From positions 1 to 5,827 of the forward strand of contig CAIXMC010000375.1 of the NCBI GenBank assembly GCA_903920405.1: 5,827 nucleotides of DNA, written 5' to 3'. The position numbers were made by a program, and so were the translations under genes. Each line of letters begins with the position of its first letter. The first letter of the stretch is position 1. Origin of the DNA: an uncultured beta proteobacterium. Its GTDB lineage: Bacteria > Pseudomonadota > Gammaproteobacteria > Burkholderiales > Burkholderiaceae_C. Below the pieces are notes generated by a model, which made no database searches, was not told the DNA's origin, and saw only the letters and a list, made by a program, of their open reading frames with translations. Below are positions 1 to 4,055 of this stretch, piece after piece.

Positions 1-2
1 AC

Positions 3-92
3 CGTCATTCCCGCGAAGGCGGGAATCCAGACTGACTTTGTGTATCCATGAAGACCAAAATACACTGGATTCCCGCCTTCGCGAGAATGACG
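3..92. repeat. Dispersed inverted-repeat element (dRS3-like pattern)
   Basis: Arms at 3-30 and 65-92 are 28 bp each and reverse complements with one mismatch, separated by a 34-bp spacer. Each arm is itself a short palindrome: 7-26 fits ATTCCC-N8-GGGAAT exactly, and 69-88 fits with one changed base (GAGAAT). This is the pattern described for the dRS3 repeat of Neisseria; similar CGTCATTCCCGCGAAGGCGG-type repeats are, from general knowledge, scattered between genes in many proteobacteria. It encodes nothing visible. As RNA it could form a strong hairpin and might end upstream transcription, but no T tract follows. It may extend left of the window, so a target duplication cannot be judged. Confidence 0.85.
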
Positions 93-225
93 ACATCTGG
101 GCCAGGGATCTAAACGGTTACGCCTATACAGCATCAAGTGATGTGGAGCAGCTAACATGGATACCTACAAGTACACATTCAGACGAATTTATCCGTTTAT
201 TTAACTATTAAAAAGATAGCTAACT

Positions 226-393
226 ATGCAAGCAGGACGGGCGTTAGAGGCCGATTTGTTATACCAAAATACTCACTCAAGTTCGCGCGGCTCGACTAGC
301 GAATATTGCCGCCTCCACATCACTTTGAATCACACCCCATTATTGCCCACAATGAGTGCTACCGCACAGACGCATGTGAGTGAGGTAAAGTAG
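226..393 (+). CDS. Possible 55-residue open frame, unrecognised
   Basis: An ATG at 226 opens a 55-codon frame ending at TAG 391-393, with an in-frame stop at 217-219 just upstream. The peptide begins MQAGRALEADLLYQ and ends THVSEVK. It is polar, with no membrane segment or motif that I recognise. The ribosome binding site is weak (A-rich, no clear GGAG). The only circumstantial support is that its stop lies one base before the ATG at 395, a spacing like the other junctions in this operon. It may well be a chance frame or a remnant. Confidence 0.13.
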   Translation: MQAGRALEADLLYQNTHSSSRGSTSEYCRLHITLNHTPLLPTMSATAQTHVSEVK

Positions 394-394
394 C

Positions 395-514
395 ATGGGT
401 GGGCAGAGTGGATTTTGTGGTGGATCTCTGGCTCATCATTTTGCATGGTCCGTGACGTGGCGCGTGCCGCTGGTACAGATTTATCATGAACACTCTGACA
501 CATATCGAGTTTGA
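395..514 (+). CDS. Possible 39-residue open frame, perhaps the 5' part of the gene at 518-958
   Basis: An ATG at 395 follows a fair ribosome binding site (GAGGT at 382-386, 8 bases upstream) and opens a 39-codon frame starting MGGQSGFCGGSLAHH, with a stop at TGA 512-514. The frame is the same as that of the downstream 518-958 gene, so one stop codon is all that separates the two. Read through, they would form a protein of about 187 residues. Either this is a gene broken by a nonsense change, or the 395 frame is fortuitous. I do not recognise a family in these 39 residues. Confidence 0.25.
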   Translation: MGGQSGFCGGSLAHHFAWSVTWRVPLVQIYHEHSDTYRV

Positions 515-517
515 AGT

Positions 518-958
518 TTGGGGCTGTTTTGCGCTTGGGTGCGCAGGGGGTTATCTGTCTTGATGGTGGCTGGTGTCTCTTGGGTGGGTGTAGGTGTTGC
601 CTTGATGCTGTTTGTGTCAGGTGTGCGGCTGAGCAAAGCCATGACGGCGAGGCGGCGTACCCTACAGCAAAGCATTGAAGATTACTTGGCAGGTCAGGTT
701 AATCAGGCACTGGTGCAAATGCAGTTTCAGGATCGATTGAGCCAGATCATGACGCAGGTGCAGAAAAGCATGGATCGCTTGCCTGAATTATTGCAAGAAC
801 AAGAGCAGCGGCATGCACAAGGATGGCCACTGCAGGCCGTTGATGCACAATGCATGTTGGATGAGATGAAAAATTCCTATGTCATGGCCGATCAGCATGT
901 TATTCATGAGGGTGGCAAGGTTTCTCAGAAAAATACTACTGGTATTCGATATTTTTAG
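518..958 (+). CDS. Small chemotaxis-associated protein with MCP-like 'FQDR' C-terminal tail (possibly truncated)
   Basis: Maximum open frame is 146 aa from a TTG at 518; in-frame ATGs at 563, 605 and 641 are alternatives, and none has a good ribosome binding site. Residues about 12-36 are hydrophobic and flanked by arginines (VRR before, TARRR after), so could be a single membrane segment. From about residue 42 the protein resembles the C-terminal end of certain proteobacterial methyl-accepting chemotaxis proteins: a helix leading into ALVQMQFQDRLSQIMTQV, then a leucine-rich helix, then a SYVMADQHVIHEGG-like stretch and an aromatic C-terminus (IRYF, comparable to the ITFF-type ends of such proteins). 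No HAMP domain or kinase-binding hairpin is present. The stop is 9 bp before cheY, so it is probably co-transcribed. It may be a 5'-degraded receptor remnant or a genuine short accessory protein; the similarity is from memory. Confidence 0.6.
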   Translation: MGLFCAWVRRGLSVLMVAGVSWVGVGVALMLFVSGVRLSKAMTARRRTLQQSIEDYLAGQVNQALVQMQFQDRLSQIMTQVQKSMDRLPELLQEQEQRHAQGWPLQAVDAQCMLDEMKNSYVMADQHVIHEGGKVSQKNTTGIRYF

Positions 959-964
959 AGGAAA
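957..964 (+). promoter_or_regulatory. Ribosome binding site of cheY
   Basis: AGAGGAAA overlaps the TAG stop of the preceding gene and lies three bases before the ATG at 968, with the GAGG core 6 bases upstream. The overlap suggests that translation of cheY is linked to that of the upstream gene, and it supports 968 as the start. Confidence 0.75.
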
Positions 965-967
965 GCA

Positions 968-1336
968 ATGGCTAAAACCATCATGATTATTGACGACTCC
1001 GCCTCCATGCGACGGGTTGTAGGTATCGCGCTCAGCAGTGCGGGCTATGACGTGATTGAAGGGGTGGATGGCAGGGATGCCCTGTCCAAGCTCAAGGGTC
1101 AAAAAATCCATCTCATCATCAGCGATGTCAATATGCCCGTCATGGATGGCATTGCGTTTTTGAAGGCGGTCAAGCAAATGCCCAACTATAAGTTCACGCC
1201 GGTTATCATGCTGACCACTGAGTCTGAAGAGTCCAAAAAACGTGAAGGCCAAGCTGCTGGTGCGCGCGCCTGGGTGGTCAAGCCTTTTCAACCAGAACAA
1301 TTGATTGGAGCAGTCCACAGACTGTGTTTGCCATGA
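968..1336 (+). CDS. cheY: CheY-type single-domain response regulator
   Basis: 122 aa, the usual length of a stand-alone receiver domain with no output domain. The phosphorylation site is complete: acidic pair Asp9-Asp10 (MIIDDSASMRR), phospho-acceptor Asp53 in LIISDVNMPVMDG, switch Thr83 in VIMLTTES, and Lys105 in the VVKPF motif. Position 102 is Trp where enteric CheY has the switch Tyr106. The protein should receive phosphate from CheA encoded 334 bp downstream and diffuse in the cytoplasm to an output such as the flagellar motor or a pilus motor; which one cannot be told from sequence alone. The start has a good ribosome binding site. The last codons overlap the STAS gene start (ATGA), showing an operon. 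Confidence 0.95.
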   Translation: MAKTIMIIDDSASMRRVVGIALSSAGYDVIEGVDGRDALSKLKGQKIHLIISDVNMPVMDGIAFLKAVKQMPNYKFTPVIMLTTESEESKKREGQAAGARAWVVKPFQPEQLIGAVHRLCLP

Positions 1337-1668
1337 GCCAACCCAATGATTCGAGAGATGTTTTACGCAATGTTTTGCGTATTGAAGGTGAGCTGACGAT
1401 ATTTCGGGCGACAGAGCTCAAGCCCGTGCTTTTGGTCACTCCACCCCTGACTGAGATTGATCTGTCCGGCGTGACAGAGATCGACACCGCCGGTGTGCAA
1501 CTGTTGATGCTGGCCAAGAAAACGGCGCTGGCAGATGGTCGTGAGTTGCACTTGTCAGGCCACAGCCCTGCGGTGATGGAAGTGTTTGAGTTGCTTAACG
1601 TAGCAGCTTATTTTGGCGATCATTTGGTGATGGACTCCCGCACCTTTGCTGGCGATTCAAGGAATTGA
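1333..1668 (+). CDS. STAS-domain protein (anti-sigma-factor-antagonist fold) of the chemosensory operon
   Basis: 111 aa from the ATG at 1333, which overlaps the cheY stop as ATGA; a GTG at 1324 in the same frame is a less likely start. The protein is one STAS domain: a strand LRIEGELTIF, helix, then ITEIDLSGV-type core strand (TEIDLSGVTEID) and the signature D51-T52-A53-G54 followed by VQLLMLAKK. Thr52 occupies the position of the phosphorylated serine in SpoIIAA (Ser58) and RsbV (Ser56). The remainder (LHLSGHSPAVMEVFELL) matches the terminal strand and helix of the fold. No partner anti-sigma kinase is in the window. Because it sits between cheY and cheA, a role as a cytoplasmic partner of the chemosensory pathway is likely, but its target is unknown. 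There is no clear ribosome binding site, so translation is probably coupled to cheY. Confidence 0.88.
   Translation: MSQPNDSRDVLRNVLRIEGELTIFRATELKPVLLVTPPLTEIDLSGVTEIDTAGVQLLMLAKKTALADGRELHLSGHSPAVMEVFELLNVAAYFGDHLVMDSRTFAGDSRN
1659..1663 (+). promoter_or_regulatory. Ribosome binding site of cheA
   Basis: AAGGA lies within the last codons of the STAS gene, 6 bases before the ATG at 1670. It decides the cheA start in favour of 1670 (protein beginning MNIDDALETF) over the in-frame TTG at 1646. Confidence 0.75.
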
Positions 1669-1669
1669 C

Positions 1670-3859
1670 ATGAATATAGATGACGCACTGGAAACGTTCA
1701 TCGCTGAAAGCCGTGAACTGCTGACGGACATGGAAACTGCCCTGTTGGCAGTGGGATCCGCCGAAGACAAAGATGAAATGATCAACGCCATCTTTCGTGC
1801 AGCCCACACCATCAAGGGGTCATCAGGCCTGTTTGGCCTCAACCATATTGTGACCTTCACCCATTTGGTGGAAAGTGTTCTTGACCGTGTTCGTGATGGC
1901 AAGTATCTTCTGTCTTCCCCCTTGGTGGTGCTGTTGTTGGCTTGCTGCGACCACATGGGTGCTTTGGTTGAAGGGTTAGCTGCCGGCGATCGTGCAGGTA
2001 GCCCTGAACTGCTGGAGCAGGGTGAACCTTTAATGGCTCAGTTGCGAACCCATCTTGAATTGCCCAAATCGGTGGACACTTTGGCGGCCAAGTATTCGGC
2101 CGTCGTGGCCGGCAGTCAGCACTCACAAGACCCCGACTCTGTCAGACGTATCGGTGGCAACAACGTGATGGCAGACCACTGGCATATCTCGGTGCGTTTT
2201 AGCTCTGATGTGTTGCGCAATGGCATGGACCCTCTTTCGTTTATCCGATACCTCGGTACGATAGGCAAAATTACAGGCATTGAAACCCTGCCAGATGCCC
2301 TGCCAGATGCGCAGCACATGGAACCCGAACTGTGCTACCTCGGTTTTGAAATTGCTTTTCAGACCAAGGTCGACAAGGCTGCCATTGAAAGGGTATTTGA
2401 ATTTGTTCGCGAAGACAGTCGCTTGCTGATTTTGCCGCCACACAGCCTGATTTCTGAATACATTCAGCTCATCAGTCAGCAGCAGGGTGAATTGACCAGG
2501 TTGGGAGACATGCTGGTTCGTTGCGGCACACTGACCCCGCAAGAACTTGACATCGCGCTCAACACCCAGTTAGATAGCCCCAGCAAACCCATTGGCGCTA
2601 TTTTGGTCGAGCAGGGTTCGGTGCAGCCTGAGGTGATTGAGGCCGCATTGACCAAGCAAAAACAGGTCAAGGAAATGGGGGTCGTTGAGAGCCGCTCGAT
2701 CCGTGTCGATGCCGACAAACTTGATCAACTGATCAATTTGGTGGGTGAATTGATCATTGCCGGTGCCAGCGTCAATATGATTGCACACCGCTCTCGTGTG
2801 ATTGAGCTGACCGAGTCCACCTCCAAACTTGCCACTCTGGTTGAGGAGGTTCGCGACAGCGCGTTGCAACTTCGCATGGTGCGCATTGGTGCTACTTTCA
2901 GCCGCTTTCAGCGTGTGGTGCATGACGTATCGCATGAATTGGGCAAAGACGTTCATTTGTTGATTGACGGCGAAGAAACCGAGCTTGATAAAACCGTGGT
3001 TGAAAAAATTGGGGATCCATTGATGCACCTGGTGCGCAATTCCATGGATCATGGCATTGAGTCAGCCGATGTACGTGCATCGCTTGGCAAACCGGTTCAG
3101 GGCACGCTCAGGCTCAACGCTTACCATGATTCCGGTGCCATCGTCATCTCGGTTGAAGACGATGGCGGTGGCTTGAAGCGCGACCGCATTTTGGCCAAGG
3201 CCATTGAGCGAGGCTTGGTAGAACCCGGTCACCACATGAGCGACAGCGATATTTATGCGCTGGTTTTTGAACCTGGTTTTTCCACTGCGGACAAGATCAC
3301 CAATTTGTCGGGGCGTGGGGTGGGGCTGGATGTGGTCAAACGTAACATCACTGCGCTGCGTGGCACGGTGGGCATCAGCAGTGAAGAGGGTGTTGGCACC
3401 ATCGTTACGGTTCGTTTGCCGCTCACGCTGGCGATCATCGACGGATTTTTAGTGGAAGTTGGCAAATCAATTTATGCCATTCCGTTGGACATGATAGAAG
3501 AGTGTGTGGCCTATTCGGCAGAGCCTGGTCACGATTACACCAACCTTCGCGGCGAGGTTTTGCCTTTTATTCGGTTGCGTGAGCTGTTTTCCATCCCCGG
3601 CACATCGGCCAAGGGCGAAAACATTGTGGTACTCAAATACTCGGGGCAAAAAGCCGGGTTGGTGGTCGATACCTTGCTGGGCGAGTTTCAGACCGTTATC
3701 AAACCGCTGGGGCAAATGTTCAGCCAGTCACACTGCATCAGTGGCTCGACCATTTTGGGCAGTGGTGATGTGGCTTTGATTCTGGATGTGCCCTCACTGG
3801 TACGCCAGGCCATGGCCAAAGGTGGACAGGTGCCGCAAGATCATGCTGTGATGGTTTAA
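1670..3859 (+). CDS. cheA: Chemotaxis histidine kinase CheA with embedded MshEN-like motif pair
   Basis: 729 aa, longer than enteric CheA (~650). The ATG is one base after the STAS stop. Domains by residue: P1/HPt about 1-105, with phospho-acceptor His46 in AAHTIKGSSG; linker; a P2-like alpha/beta region about 172-260 (from HISVRF), probably docking response regulators; two consecutive LGxxLVxxG...Q motifs at 277-300 and 307-330, resembling MshEN c-di-GMP-binding repeats; P3 dimerisation helices about 342-405, preceding the ALQLRMVRIG segment; P4 ATPase about 410-585, with N box HLVRNSMDHGIE (453-464), G1 box DDGGG (497-501) and G2 box GRGVGLD (548-554); P5 CheW-like receptor coupling domain from about 590 to the end. 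All catalytic motifs look intact. It is a cytoplasmic kinase coupled to receptors such as the MCP downstream, phosphorylating CheY. No receiver domain is fused. Domain borders are estimates. Confidence 0.95.
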   Translation: MNIDDALETFIAESRELLTDMETALLAVGSAEDKDEMINAIFRAAHTIKGSSGLFGLNHIVTFTHLVESVLDRVRDGKYLLSSPLVVLLLACCDHMGALVEGLAAGDRAGSPELLEQGEPLMAQLRTHLELPKSVDTLAAKYSAVVAGSQHSQDPDSVRRIGGNNVMADHWHISVRFSSDVLRNGMDPLSFIRYLGTIGKITGIETLPDALPDAQHMEPELCYLGFEIAFQTKVDKAAIERVFEFVREDSRLLILPPHSLISEYIQLISQQQGELTRLGDMLVRCGTLTPQELDIALNTQLDSPSKPIGAILVEQGSVQPEVIEAALTKQKQVKEMGVVESRSIRVDADKLDQLINLVGELIIAGASVNMIAHRSRVIELTESTSKLATLVEEVRDSALQLRMVRIGATFSRFQRVVHDVSHELGKDVHLLIDGEETELDKTVVEKIGDPLMHLVRNSMDHGIESADVRASLGKPVQGTLRLNAYHDSGAIVISVEDDGGGLKRDRILAKAIERGLVEPGHHMSDSDIYALVFEPGFSTADKITNLSGRGVGLDVVKRNITALRGTVGISSEEGVGTIVTVRLPLTLAIIDGFLVEVGKSIYAIPLDMIEECVAYSAEPGHDYTNLRGEVLPFIRLRELFSIPGTSAKGENIVVLKYSGQKAGLVVDTLLGEFQTVIKPLGQMFSQSHCISGSTILGSGDVALILDVPSLVRQAMAKGGQVPQDHAVMV
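2498..2659 (+). other. Tandem MshEN-like motif pair inside cheA
   Basis: Residues 277-300 and 307-330 of CheA are two copies of a 24-residue motif (gap of 6 residues). Copy 1 has R-L-G at positions 1-3, hydrophobics at 6-7, G at 10, L at 12, 17 and 21, and Q at 24. Copy 2 has P-I-G, hydrophobics at 6-7, G at 10, V at 12, I at 17, L at 21 and Q at 24. This is the published MshEN consensus, in which two 24-residue motifs separated by 5 residues bind cyclic-di-GMP. The first Arg of copy 2 is Pro, and position 11 is polar in both copies, so ligand binding is not assured. Confidence 0.6.
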
Positions 3860-3865
3860 GGATAG

Positions 3866-4011
3866 GGTCAGTCATAGTGCCATATTTGGCTCGTCAGATT
3901 TGGGCGCATTGCGTCGTTATACATCGCTTATGTGGCTGAGCCACACTGCGCTATTTATGCTTGGCTTTGCATCCCAACTCTGACGGCCAAAAGCGGAACT
4001 GATGGTTGACC
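3866..4011. repeat. Long imperfect palindrome filling the cheA-mcp gap
   Basis: The gap between cheA and the receptor gene is a near-symmetrical palindrome centred at about 3938. The core is TGTGGC-TGA-GCCACA (3931-3945). The best flanking arms are 3885-3904 against 3973-3991 (19 of 20 aligned positions apart from one mismatch and one single-base gap), and outside them 3866-3881 pairs loosely with 3995-4011. The stretch between arms and core pairs only in patches (3925-3927 with 3948-3950; 3906-3908 with 3968-3970). As RNA it could form a long bulged hairpin; as DNA it has the architecture of ERIC-type intergenic repeats, although the sequence is not ERIC. It may separate expression of the kinase genes from the receptor by processing or partial termination, or be an inserted mobile repeat. 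Confidence 0.65.
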
Positions 4012-4032
4012 ATATCTTAAGTGGTTGGGTTG

Positions 4033-4041
4033 TTTTTTTTT
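4033..4041 (+). other. T9 homopolymer tract in the receptor gene leader
   Basis: Nine consecutive T residues lie just before the ribosome binding site of the receptor gene and 21 bases after the end of the long palindrome. The distance is too great for a classical intrinsic terminator made with that hairpin, and the only nearer stem (ACCA...TGGT around 4010-4025) is very weak. The tract could still modulate expression through slippage-dependent length change. Confidence 0.5.
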
Positions 4042-4043
4042 CA

Positions 4044-4049
4044 AAGGAG
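4044..4049 (+). promoter_or_regulatory. Ribosome binding site of the receptor gene
   Basis: AAGGAG lies 6 bases before the ATG at 4056, close to the ideal anti-16S match and spacing. It fixes the start of the receptor and suggests it is translated efficiently and independently of cheA. Confidence 0.85.
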
Positions 4050-4055
4050 TCTGAC

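Larger units (their letters stand above)
93..517. other. Leader region upstream of the chemosensory genes, no convincing gene
   Basis: This stretch holds no recognisable protein family, tRNA or other RNA gene. The part from about 160 to 300 looks richer in A+T than the genes to its right. Two short open frames are present (226-393 and 395-514, listed separately), and a 13-bp inverted repeat pairs 136-148 with 313-325. No convincing sigma-70 or sigma-28 promoter pair was found by eye, although the operon's promoter most likely lies here. The region could be regulatory sequence, the decayed 5' part of the gene ending at 958, or both. Confidence 0.6.

Noticed and set aside
250..257. GCCGATTT, resembling a sigma-28 -10 element (GCCGATAA)
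   Set aside because: No TAAA-like -35 element occurs at the required ~15-bp spacing (the sequence there reads AGCA), and the last bases do not match.
136..325. 13-bp perfect inverted repeat (136-148 with 313-325)
   Set aside because: The copies are 164 bp apart with no further symmetry around them apart from a bulged 3-bp extension. A match this short can arise by chance and no function could be argued.
788..1318. A 176-codon open frame on the - strand
   Set aside because: It is antisense to the FQDR-tail gene and cheY, which has all receiver active-site residues. No motif or ribosome binding site was seen for the - strand frame.
1324..1332. GTG at 1324 as an upstream start for the STAS gene
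   Set aside because: It adds only three codons, has no better ribosome binding site, and would replace the classic ATGA stop-start overlap at 1333.
3931..3945. Hairpin TGTGGC-TGA-GCCACA as an intrinsic terminator of the cheA transcript
   Set aside because: No T run follows the stem (next bases are CTGCGC). It is better explained as the centre of the larger palindrome.
4006..4011. TTGACC as a possible -35 box for a receptor promoter
   Set aside because: The hexamer 16-18 bp downstream is T/G rich and lacks a TATAAT-like sequence, so a promoter cannot be supported by eye.
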